Assembly (NCBI GenBank): GCA_964455095.1
Contig: CAYVUV010000322.1
Coordinates: 11,911 to 75,910, forward strand
Direction: 5' to 3'
Origin: CAYVUV01 sp964455095
GTDB lineage: Bacteria; Desulfobacterota; Binatia; HRBIN30; CADEER01
DNA: 64,000 bases
Shown here in pieces: positions 50,842 through 58,766 of this stretch (positions are counted from its first letter, which is position 1; each line of letters opens with the position of its first letter). The translations under genes and the position numbers were made by a program. The notes under the pieces were generated by a model that did not search any database, was not told the DNA's origin, and worked only from the letters and a program-made list of their open reading frames with translations.

Positions 50842-52782
50842 TCAGTTCAGCTGGTAGGTGACGCGGAACGACACCTGGTCTCGATCGCGGAAGAACCCGA
50901 GGCTCTCGTACTCGCCGCCGATGTGGACGAAGTCGAGGCGGAAGAGCACCGAGTCGTTCCAGCGGTAGTCGAGCTGCGGGTGAATGGCGTAGGTGCCGCG
51001 GACGTTCTGGATGTACGTGAGCCGCGGGCTCAGCCGGCCGTGCATGTAGTCGGTCAGCAGCGTGATCTGCGCGAAGGCTTCAACCGCCTTCTGCTGGACG
51101 AAATCATCCGGAACGGGGTTGCGCGGCGTACCGTCGGGGTTGGTGAGGATATCGGTGCCCGGCTTGCGTTGCCCGTTCATGCGGAAGTCCTTGCGCCCGG
51201 TTTCGTCGAGGTTCCATGCGCCGACCTGCGACGCCGACATGGTGAAGGCGTTGGTCGGGTTGAGCGGGCGGAAGAAGAAGAACCGATCGAAGCCGATCTC
51301 CCAGCGAATGATGTCCGCCACCGGCACCGTGCCGGGGTCCGTCACCGGACCGGCGCCGGCGACCCCGATACCCCGGTCGCGGTCTTCCTGGGTTTTGATG
51401 TTCAAGTTGTACTGCGGGATGAAGCCGGGCTCGTTCTCGAAGAACTGGGCGTTGAGCCGGATGATGCCGTCCAGCGGCTCGACGAAGAAAGTGCCGGCGA
51501 GGCCGTAGACCGTCGTCAGCTGATGGACCGTCTCGACCATGAAGATCGGGCTGCACCCCTGTTGGCCGAATTGCCCGCACGCGGGTGAAACAATGCGCGC
51601 GCCCTGCGTGCCGGGGCGGATGGTCGCCGGGCTGGCGTGGCGCGGCACCGGGGCCTGCGGGAAGTGCGTGTAGATCCACGCTTGCAGCGTGTAGAAGCGG
51701 TTGAGCACGGTCTGGAAGCGGAAGCCGTAGCGGCTGTTCTCGAAGCTCTTCTTCGGAATGTGGTCGAAGAGCACGAACTGAAAGGTATCGTTGGGAAAGC
51801 CGCTGCTGAACTGCGGGTTCTTGCCGCGCGGCGAGTACGGGCTGGCGGTGAGCAGCGGCAGGTAGCCGGTGTTGGTGTCGAGGTCGCCCGGCACCCAGTA
51901 TGCCTCGACGAAACCGCTCGACAGCGGTCCGAGCGTCTCGAACAGGTTCAAGCTGCTGCGTATCGTCCACAGCGGGATGCGCGCTTCGTCGAGATCTTGC
52001 AGCAAGCCGGGGGCGCCGAGCGTGACGTCAAAGGGGTTGGTCTGATCGAGCAGGGCGACGGTATCGGATTCGCCCCACGAGATCGCTTGCTTGCCGAAAC
52101 GCAGGAAGAACGGCCCCTTGCTGTAACTGAGGTAGGCCTCGTTGATGCGGCGCTGGAGGGCGTATGTGCCGCGCGCGTCGCGCTCCTCGGAACCGGGCAG
52201 CAGGCTGCGAATCGAGTCGTAGAATCCGTCCTGCGACTTGGCGATCGTCGGGCCCTCGATAAACCAGGCTCCCGCCGGCGCGCAGACTCCCGGCGGGGCG
52301 CAGTCGGCGTTCGAGTTGCACTGGTTGCCGGCGTCGGTGCCCGAAGCCGGTGAGCAGATGCCCTTGCTGTAGTTGCCGAAGTTGGGGTTCAGGTTGCGCT
52401 GCGTGCGGTTGAACTGGCTCGTGCCGTAGTCGTAGATGCCGTCGTAGAAGCCCCAGGCCGCGACGCGCAGGCTGAATTCGTCGGGCGCCAGCCACCCGAG
52501 CATGCCGCCCTTCATCCATGTCGTGTACGGCGTCAGCTTGGCATCGAGCTCGGGATTGAAGAAGTTGCGCTGCTGGACGAGCTGTCCGGCCTTGACGCTC
52601 GGCGTCGTGTCGACCTCGGAGTCCTCCAACCGGATGGCGGCCTGGCTGTAGACACGCGCACGCAGGTTGAAGTTCTGCTCTTCGTCGAGGTAGACCGCCG
52701 ACGCCGCGGTGCCCCACAGTAAGACCGCACCCCCCACGAGTGCTGCCACGCCGAGGCTGCGGCGCCGCTGCGTTCTCACCAT
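50842..52782 (-). CDS. DUF1302-type outer-membrane porin
   Basis: The 646-residue protein has a signal peptide (SLGVAALVGGAVLLWGTAASA), then a beta-barrel-like sequence rich in aromatic residues with alternating hydrophobicity, including LRFGKQAISWGESD, a DUF1302 landmark, and an aromatic C-terminal region ending RVTYQLN. DUF1302 proteins are thought to be outer-membrane channels for hydrophobic compounds. ATG 52782 has a strong GGAGG site. A promoter lies about 180 bases upstream. Confidence 0.82.
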   Translation of the reverse strand: MVRTQRRRSLGVAALVGGAVLLWGTAASAVYLDEEQNFNLRARVYSQAAIRLEDSEVDTTPSVKAGQLVQQRNFFNPELDAKLTPYTTWMKGGMLGWLAPDEFSLRVAAWGFYDGIYDYGTSQFNRTQRNLNPNFGNYSKGICSPASGTDAGNQCNSNADCAPPGVCAPAGAWFIEGPTIAKSQDGFYDSIRSLLPGSEERDARGTYALQRRINEAYLSYSKGPFFLRFGKQAISWGESDTVALLDQTNPFDVTLGAPGLLQDLDEARIPLWTIRSSLNLFETLGPLSSGFVEAYWVPGDLDTNTGYLPLLTASPYSPRGKNPQFSSGFPNDTFQFVLFDHIPKKSFENSRYGFRFQTVLNRFYTLQAWIYTHFPQAPVPRHASPATIRPGTQGARIVSPACGQFGQQGCSPIFMVETVHQLTTVYGLAGTFFVEPLDGIIRLNAQFFENEPGFIPQYNLNIKTQEDRDRGIGVAGAGPVTDPGTVPVADIIRWEIGFDRFFFFRPLNPTNAFTMSASQVGAWNLDETGRKDFRMNGQRKPGTDILTNPDGTPRNPVPDDFVQQKAVEAFAQITLLTDYMHGRLSPRLTYIQNVRGTYAIHPQLDYRWNDSVLFRLDFVHIGGEYESLGFFRDRDQVSFRVTYQLN

Positions 52783-52959
52783 GTCCCCCCTCCTTCTGGC
52801 AGCGCGGCCTCTCGCAAGCGCCCGCCGTTCAATGCCCCCGCGGCCGACTTCCTCTTGGGCAGCACCGCGTTGCCCGCTCCCGACGTCACGGTCTCCGACT
52901 CGCAGACCAGGCCCCCACCCATGTCCGAAGTGTATCAAGCGATTGAATCGACGCCGCGT

Positions 52960-52987
52960 TTTAGACTCGGCTTCGCAAGCCTGTCAA
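52960..52987 (-). promoter_or_regulatory. Promoter of the DUF1302 porin gene
   Basis: On the minus strand, a perfect TTGACA (-35 at 52982-52987) and TCTAAA (-10 at 52960-52965) are spaced 16 bases. The spacer and flank contain an inverted repeat, GGCTT-CGC-AAGCC at 52969-52981, a possible repressor or activator site. The implied leader is about 170 bases and shows no gene. It lies just upstream of the comEC stop. Confidence 0.55.
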
Positions 52988-53012
52988 GAGCAGAACGGGC
53001 GCAGGTGCGTCG

Positions 53013-55487
53013 CTAGTTGGCGCGGCCGCGCTCTGCTCCAGCGCGCCGCTCGTGCGGTCGCGCGCTGTCGATGCGGATTGCTCCGTCGGCCGCGATGCGG
53101 ATGGTGACGGCGCCGTCGCGATCGGTGCGCCAGATCGCGATGCCGCGCCGCCGATAGGCGTCGAGCACCTCGCGGTGCGGCATGCCGAAGTGATTCTCGT
53201 AGCCGGCCGAGATGACGGCGAGGCGCGGGGCGACGGCGTCGAGCAAGGCGGAGGTGCTGGACGTACGGCTGCCGTGGTGCGGTACCTTGAGGACCGTGCT
53301 GGCGACTGCCGCCCCTGCGCTGACGACCAGCGCGCGCTCGCCGGCGGCCTCGAGGTCGCCGGCGAAGAGCACGGCGGTCGGACCATAACGCAGGCGCAAG
53401 GCCAGGGAGCCGTCGTTCGACTTGCCGCGCGGCAGTCCGTCGGGGGCGAGCGCCGTCACCTCGACGCCGCCGATGTCGCGGCGAAAGCCGCGCCCGATCG
53501 CGACCGCGGGGATGTCGCGATCGGCGAGGGTCTCCCAGAGCTCTTCGAAGCGCCGCCCGCTGCCATAGGCCCCGTTCCACCACAACGCTTCGGGCGCGAA
53601 GGCGCGGGCGAGGAAGGTTAGCCCGCCGTAGTGGTCGTAGTCCGGGTGGGTCAGCACCAGGACATCGACCTGCCGGATCTTGCGCCGCCAGAGCTGCGGG
53701 GCGATGACGCGCGCGCCGACGTCAAACGTGCCCGAGAGGCCGCCGCCGTCGACGACCATCACCGCGGAACCCGGGAATTCGACGAGGGCGCTGTCGCCCT
53801 GGCCGACCGACAAGAAGGTGATCTCCAGGTCGGGGTGGCCGTTGCGCCGCGCGTACCAGTACGACGCGTCGGCGCAGAGCAGCAGCGCGCACAACGCGGC
53901 GGCCGCGCGCCGCACGGTCGGGCGCGGGATCAACAGCGCGGCCAACAGGCCGTAGAGCAGGGCCAGCTCGAGCAGTGAGGGCGTGACGACGTTCAGCGCC
54001 GCACCCGGCAGCGCCGCGCAGAACGCCACCAGCCGATCGGCCAGCGCGGCGAACGCGCCGGCGATGGCAAACAAGGCGGCGGCGCCGTGCGGCGACCAGG
54101 GCAGGATCAGAATGGCCAGCAGCCCGGCGCTGACCGGTACGATGCCGAGCAGCGGGACGACCAGGGCGTTGGCGAACAGCGCGATCAGCGAGACGCGATT
54201 GAAGTGCCAGGCCGCCAGCGGCGCCGTGCCCAGCACCGCGCAGACGGTGACGGCCTCGTACAACACCAGCCACCGCACCGCGCGCCAGCGCGGATGGCGC
54301 AGCCGGATCAGGTGGCGTTCCTCCCAGTCGTCCCACCACGCCGTCACGCGCCGCATGCCGAGCACGATGGCGAGCACGGCAATGAACGAGAGCTGGAAGG
54401 AGATCTCGAACACCGAGCCGGGCCAGCACAGGTTGATGGCCAGCGCCGCGGCGGCCAGACCGGTCAGCCAATCGCGCGCGCGGTCGAGCAGCGTGCCGCC
54501 GAGCAGCAGCAGGCCCATCGCCACGGCGCGCACCGTCGGCAGGTTGCCCCCGGCGATGCCGGCGTAGAGCAGCACGGGCCAGACGGCGAGCGCCTGCGCC
54601 AGCTTCGGCACGTTGGCACAGAGCAACAGCCATTCGCTGCGCGCCAGCAACCAGCGCGCCGCCGCATAGGCGCTGCCGGCGACGAGGCTGATGTGCAGGC
54701 CGGAGATGGACAGGATGTGGCTGACGCCGGCCCGGCTATAGCGCTCCTGCAGCTCGGCGGAGAGGCCGGCCATGTCGCCGATCAGCAGCGCCGCGACGAT
54801 GGCGCGGGCTGGGCCGTCGAGCGTGGCGGCAATCGCCGCGGCCGCCGCATCGCGCCGGGCTTCGAGCCGCGCTGCGAGACTTGCACGCGGCGCCGCGCGC
54901 CGATGCCAGCCGGCGTCGCTGGGAGCAAAGGCCGTGGTGCGGATGCCGCGCCGGGCCAGGTAGCCTTCGTAGTCGAACTCGCCCGGGTTGCCGAAGTTGC
55001 GCGGACGGCGCAGGCGCAGCACGGCGCGGGCGCGGTCGCCGCGCCGCCACGGTTGGGTCGCCTCGCGCACGGTGACCAGCACGCGGCCGTGCGCGGGCTG
55101 CCAATGCGCGCCGCGCCTCAGGGCCGTGACCTCGAGCGCCAGCCGCGTTTGCAGCGGTTGGCGCGCCGGCCGATCCGCTATCCAGCCCCGCACCTCCGCC
55201 GCCTCGCCGGCGAAGGCGCTGACGTCGGTTGGGTCGGCTGCCGGACGCCGCAGCCCATCGACTTGCCAATGCCCGAGCCCGGCGAGGAGCAATGCGGCGG
55301 CGACCACCCAATGCCGGCGCAGACCACAGAGCGCCGCGGCGACCAGCGCGGCCGCGAGGGGCAGGGGCCCGGGCGCAACGGCGGCGATGAGCTGACCGGC
55401 CAGCAGGCCCCCTGTCAGCCAGACGAGGTCGGCGGCTGGCGTCGCGCCCGTCCCAGGCGGCGCCGGGGCGGGCGTCGGCGAGCTCAT
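53013..55487 (-). CDS. comEC: DNA internalisation competence protein ComEC/Rec2
   Basis: This 824-residue inner-membrane protein has an N-terminal helical/OB region (DUF4131-like, 1-200), a central competence domain with about ten membrane helices (ISGLHISLVAGSAYA and following), and a C-terminal metallo-beta-lactamase-like domain with LTHPDYDHYGG and VPHHGSRTSS. It transports single-stranded DNA into the cytoplasm during natural transformation. ATG 55487 was chosen over GTG 55496. It is divergent from comEA. Confidence 0.93.
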   Translation of the reverse strand: MSSPTPAPAPPGTGATPAADLVWLTGGLLAGQLIAAVAPGPLPLAAALVAAALCGLRRHWVVAAALLLAGLGHWQVDGLRRPAADPTDVSAFAGEAAEVRGWIADRPARQPLQTRLALEVTALRRGAHWQPAHGRVLVTVREATQPWRRGDRARAVLRLRRPRNFGNPGEFDYEGYLARRGIRTTAFAPSDAGWHRRAAPRASLAARLEARRDAAAAAIAATLDGPARAIVAALLIGDMAGLSAELQERYSRAGVSHILSISGLHISLVAGSAYAAARWLLARSEWLLLCANVPKLAQALAVWPVLLYAGIAGGNLPTVRAVAMGLLLLGGTLLDRARDWLTGLAAAALAINLCWPGSVFEISFQLSFIAVLAIVLGMRRVTAWWDDWEERHLIRLRHPRWRAVRWLVLYEAVTVCAVLGTAPLAAWHFNRVSLIALFANALVVPLLGIVPVSAGLLAILILPWSPHGAAALFAIAGAFAALADRLVAFCAALPGAALNVVTPSLLELALLYGLLAALLIPRPTVRRAAAALCALLLCADASYWYARRNGHPDLEITFLSVGQGDSALVEFPGSAVMVVDGGGLSGTFDVGARVIAPQLWRRKIRQVDVLVLTHPDYDHYGGLTFLARAFAPEALWWNGAYGSGRRFEELWETLADRDIPAVAIGRGFRRDIGGVEVTALAPDGLPRGKSNDGSLALRLRYGPTAVLFAGDLEAAGERALVVSAGAAVASTVLKVPHHGSRTSSTSALLDAVAPRLAVISAGYENHFGMPHREVLDAYRRRGIAIWRTDRDGAVTIRIAADGAIRIDSARPHERRAGAERGRAN

Positions 55488-55493
55488 CCCCCG

Positions 55494-55616
55494 CACAATG
55501 TAGTGAAGTTATTGTGTAGTCAATATCGATGAGTGGCAACTAAAGCTACTTTACAAATGTACCACAGCGCAGTATGTGCAATTGCATGGTCCGGCTTCCA
55601 CGGGCACGCATTGCAC
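55494..55616. promoter_or_regulatory. Divergent comEC/comEA control region with two dyads
   Basis: The A/T-rich divergent gap contains CACAAT-N11-ATTGTG (55494-55516) next to the comEC start, and further towards comEA GTGCAAT (55576-55582) with ATTGCAC (55610-55616), plus the palindrome TGCAATTGCA (55577-55586). These could be regulator sites for coordinated competence expression. No named regulator can be assigned. Confidence 0.4.
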
Positions 55617-55653
55617 GGCGCACGCACGTCGGCGCCGAGAAGGAGGAGTGATC

Positions 55654-55983
55654 ATGCGAAGAGTACCGAAGGTCGTATTGGGGGTGCTGTTGGGCGCCTT
55701 GCTGGCGGTGGCGGCGCAGCGCGCCACTGCCGAAACGCAGCCCATCAACGTCAACACGGCGTCGGCGGCCGAGCTGACGTCCATCCAAGGCATCGGGCCG
55801 GCGAAGGCCCAGGCGATCATCGACCACCGCGAGAAGAACGGTCCGTTCAAGACCGTCGACGACCTCAAGCTGGTGCGCGGTATCGGCGACAAGATGCTCG
55901 AACAGCTGCGCAGCCAGGTGACGGTCGGCCAGGCTGCGCCCGCGGCGGCGCCGCCGGGCAACGCCTCGACCGCGAAGCGCTGA
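55654..55983 (+). CDS. comEA: ComEA-like helix-hairpin-helix DNA-binding protein
   Basis: This 109-residue protein has a signal peptide (VVLGVLLGALLAVAAQRATA) and a tandem helix-hairpin-helix ComEA domain: INVNTASAAELTSIQGIGPAKAQAI and VDDLKLVRGIGDKMLEQL. It binds incoming DNA in the periplasm. ATG 55654 is preceded by GAAGGAGGAG. The short Ala/Pro tail is typical. It faces comEC across an operator-like gap. Confidence 0.9.
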   Translation: MRRVPKVVLGVLLGALLAVAAQRATAETQPINVNTASAAELTSIQGIGPAKAQAIIDHREKNGPFKTVDDLKLVRGIGDKMLEQLRSQVTVGQAAPAAAPPGNASTAKR

Positions 55984-56159
55984 ACGATTCCACCCCGCGT
56001 CGCTCCGTGGAAGCCGGACCGACGCCTTGGCCGCCGTCGTCACCGCCCGCACTCGCCATCACCCCTCGATCCTTGACTTCCCCGCCTCGATCGATCATTT
56101 CGAGCGCGCGATTAGGCCAGTTGATTGAACCGCGCCCCGGGCGGTTCCGAGGGAGCCTG

Positions 56160-57158
56160 ATGACGACGATCTACCACGACGAAGACGCCGATCTCGGGGC
56201 GCTGCGCGGCCAGCGTATCGCCGTCGTGGGCTACGGCAACCAGGGGCGTTCGCAAGCGCTCAACCTGCGCGATTCCGGGCTCGACGTGGTGGTCGGCAAC
56301 ATCGGCGATGCGTCGCTGGCGCGCGCCACGGCCGAGGGGTTCGAGGCGCGCGACATCGCCGGCGCGGTGGCGGCGGCGCAGGTGGCGATGCTGCTCATTC
56401 CGGACGAAGTCATGCCCGAGGTCTTCGCGCGCGATGTCGCGCCGCACCTCGCCGATGGCGCCGCGCTCAGCTTCGCCTCGGGCTACAACGTCGCCTTCGG
56501 CCTCGTCGCACCGCCGCCGACCGTCGATGTGCTGCTGCTGGCGCCGCGCATGATCGGCCCCGGCGTGCGCGACCGGTTCGTCAGCGGCCAGGGCTTCCCG
56601 AGCTTCGTCGGCGTGCACCACGACGCCACCGGCCGCGCCAAGGCGCGTCTACTGGCCCTGGCCAAGGGCGTCGGCTCGACGCGCGCCGGCTGCCTCGAGA
56701 TGTCGATGGCCGACGAGGCGGCGCTCGACCTGTTCACCGAACAGGGCTTCGGTCCCGCCTTCGGCGCCGTGCTCACCAGCGCCATCGAGACCATGATCGA
56801 GGCGGGCTATCCGCCCGCGGCGGTGCTGATGGAGCTGTACATGTCGGGCGAGCTGGCGTATGCCGCCCAGGCGTTCGTCGACACCGGTCTGATCGAGCAG
56901 ATGGATTTCCACTCGCACACCAGCCAGTACGGTTCGATGACGCGCGGCTGGCGGTTTGCCGACATCGATCTGAAGAGCCGCATGCGCGCCGCCCTCGACG
57001 ACATTCGCAGCGGCGCCTTCGCCGCCGAGTGGCAGGAGGAGCAGCGCGCCGGCGCGCCGCGCTTCAACCAGCTGCGCGAGCTGCGCCGCTACGCGCCGCT
57101 CAACGAGTGGGAGGCGCAGACGCGGCAGGCCTTTCGCATGACGACCAAGAAGAGTTGA
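56160..57158 (+). CDS. IlvC-like (ketol-acid reductoisomerase family) protein with altered active site
   Basis: This 332-residue protein has the class-I KARI length and N-terminal Rossmann motif VVGYGNQGRSQALNLRDSG. The metal/substrate positions Asp190 and Glu194 (LDLFTEQ) and Ser252 are kept by eye. Two hallmarks differ: the AHG histidine (H107 in canonical enzymes) is Ser107 in FASGYN, and the APK lysine (K130) is Arg130 in APRMIGPG. The E226-x3-E230 pair is also disturbed. It is therefore probably not a normal isoleucine/valine enzyme but a related reductase or isomerase with a different substrate. ATG 56160 follows GAGGGAGC. It is the first gene of the HyuBA operon. Confidence 0.85.
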   Translation: MTTIYHDEDADLGALRGQRIAVVGYGNQGRSQALNLRDSGLDVVVGNIGDASLARATAEGFEARDIAGAVAAAQVAMLLIPDEVMPEVFARDVAPHLADGAALSFASGYNVAFGLVAPPPTVDVLLLAPRMIGPGVRDRFVSGQGFPSFVGVHHDATGRAKARLLALAKGVGSTRAGCLEMSMADEAALDLFTEQGFGPAFGAVLTSAIETMIEAGYPPAAVLMELYMSGELAYAAQAFVDTGLIEQMDFHSHTSQYGSMTRGWRFADIDLKSRMRAALDDIRSGAFAAEWQEEQRAGAPRFNQLRELRRYAPLNEWEAQTRQAFRMTTKKS

Positions 57159-57165
57159 TCAACCT

Positions 57166-58323
57166 ATGGCAAATCTCTCCGGGCAATACGCCATTGCCGG
57201 CGTCGGCGTGTCGCGCTTCGGCAAGCTGCAGGGCGTCAGCACCATGGGCTTCACGCTCGAGGCCAGCAAGCGCGCCATCGAGGACAGCGGCATGGCGCGC
57301 GACGAGATCGACGGCGTGCTGGTGATGATGCCGGCCATCATGGGCGAGCAACACGGCTGGGCGGCGCGCGTGGCGTCGTACCTCGGCATCGAGCCGACGT
57401 TCTCGGCCACCATGGACATGGGAGGCGCCACCGCCTGCGGCAGCGTGCAGACTGCCATCGCCGCGATCGAGGCGGGCTACTGCCGCACGGTGCTGTGCGC
57501 CTTTGCGACGCAGAACTGGCCGCAGGGCATCGGCATGCAGCTGTTCGGCTCCGAGTTCCAGGTGCCCTACGGCGACGTCGGCGCCATCACCCTGATGGCG
57601 CATATCAAGCGCCGCCAACAACACGAGCTCGGCACCCGTGACGAGCACTACGGGCGCATCGCCGTCACCTGGCGCCAGCACGCGCAGCGCAACCCCGAGG
57701 CGCAGATGCGCAAGCCGATGTCGCTCGACGACTACCTGGGCTCGCGCTGGGTGGCCGAGCCGCTGCGCCTGCTCGACTGCTGTCCGAGCACCGACGGCGG
57801 CGGCGCCTGCCTCGTCACCTCGACCGAACGCGCCCGCGACCTGGCACGGCGGCCGGCGCGCATTCTCGGCACCGGGCAGTCGCACTCCTCCGAGATCATT
57901 CGCCCGGCCGGCGGGGATGCGGCTCAGATCGGCGGGCGCAAGGCGGCGGAGCAGACCTTCGCGATGGCCGGCGTGACGCCGCGCGACATCGACGTGGCAC
58001 AGCTCTACGATGCCTTCACGCCGCGCGTCGTCCACGATTTGATTGCCTACGGTTTCTGTCAGCCCTCTGAGGTCGGCGACTTCATCGCCGCCGGCAACCT
58101 GGCGCTGGGCGGCGCGCTGCCGTGCAACACCGCCGGCGGTCTGATCTCGGAAGGCCACCTGTCCGGCTTCGGCCATGTGCGCGAAGGTGTCCGCCAGCTG
58201 CGCGGCGAGTGCGGCGAGCGCCAGGTGCCCGACGCCGAGCTGTGTCTGGTCACCGGCTATGGCGGCGCGCCGCACGAGGCGCCGCCGACGGTGAGCTACA
58301 GCGCCCTGGTGCTGGCGCGATAG
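57166..58323 (+). CDS. Thiolase-superfamily protein without the usual nucleophile Cys (SCP2/Ltp2-like)
   Basis: This 385-residue SCP2-thiolase-like protein has ATMDMGGATACGSVQTA in the place where a normal thiolase has the reactive Cys before ATG; here Gly replaces it. AQLYDAFTP, the Tyr-containing replacement of the HDxF motif, is like the Ltp2 retro-aldolase used in steroid side-chain degradation. It therefore probably acts as an aldolase or acyl-transfer scaffold with the next gene's DUF35 protein. It starts seven bases after the IlvC-like gene. Confidence 0.85.
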   Translation: MANLSGQYAIAGVGVSRFGKLQGVSTMGFTLEASKRAIEDSGMARDEIDGVLVMMPAIMGEQHGWAARVASYLGIEPTFSATMDMGGATACGSVQTAIAAIEAGYCRTVLCAFATQNWPQGIGMQLFGSEFQVPYGDVGAITLMAHIKRRQQHELGTRDEHYGRIAVTWRQHAQRNPEAQMRKPMSLDDYLGSRWVAEPLRLLDCCPSTDGGGACLVTSTERARDLARRPARILGTGQSHSSEIIRPAGGDAAQIGGRKAAEQTFAMAGVTPRDIDVAQLYDAFTPRVVHDLIAYGFCQPSEVGDFIAAGNLALGGALPCNTAGGLISEGHLSGFGHVREGVRQLRGECGERQVPDAELCLVTGYGGAPHEAPPTVSYSALVLAR

Positions 58324-58335
58324 AGGGGAGCAGGC

Positions 58336-58746
58336 ATGTTCGTCATTGAGAAGCCGCTGCCGCGGCCGACTGAAGACAGTGCGCCCTACTGGGAGGCGGC
58401 GCACAAGGGCGAGCTGTGCATGCAGCGCTGCGCCGACTGCGGCCACGTGCGCTTTCCGCCGGCCGTGCTCTGCGCCCGCTGTCTGTCGGAAGGCGCCGAA
58501 TGGGTGCGGCTCAGCGGCCGCGGCACCGTGTACAGCTGGATCATCATCCATCAGTCACAGCACCCGGCTTTCAACGCCGACACGCCCTACAACGTCGCCA
58601 TCATCGAGCTCGAGGAAGGGCCGCGCCTGCACACCAACCTGGTCGAGTGCACCAACGACGAGATTCACATCGGCATGCCGGTCGAGGTAGTGTTCGAAAA
58701 GGTCAGCGACGACACCAGCATGCCGAAGTTCCGGCCGCGCCGATAA
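58336..58746 (+). CDS. DUF35 zinc-ribbon/OB-fold protein
   Basis: This 136-residue protein has an N-terminal helix, a zinc ribbon (CADC...CARC, about 32-50) and a C-terminal OB-fold with GTVYSWIIIHQSQHPAF. DUF35 partners bind acyl-CoA and complete the active site of the thiolase-like partner. It begins 12 bases after the thiolase-like stop, supporting a heteromeric complex. Confidence 0.9.
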   Translation: MFVIEKPLPRPTEDSAPYWEAAHKGELCMQRCADCGHVRFPPAVLCARCLSEGAEWVRLSGRGTVYSWIIIHQSQHPAFNADTPYNVAIIELEEGPRLHTNLVECTNDEIHIGMPVEVVFEKVSDDTSMPKFRPRR

Positions 58747-58766
58747 GACGGTTCCCGAGAGGCACT

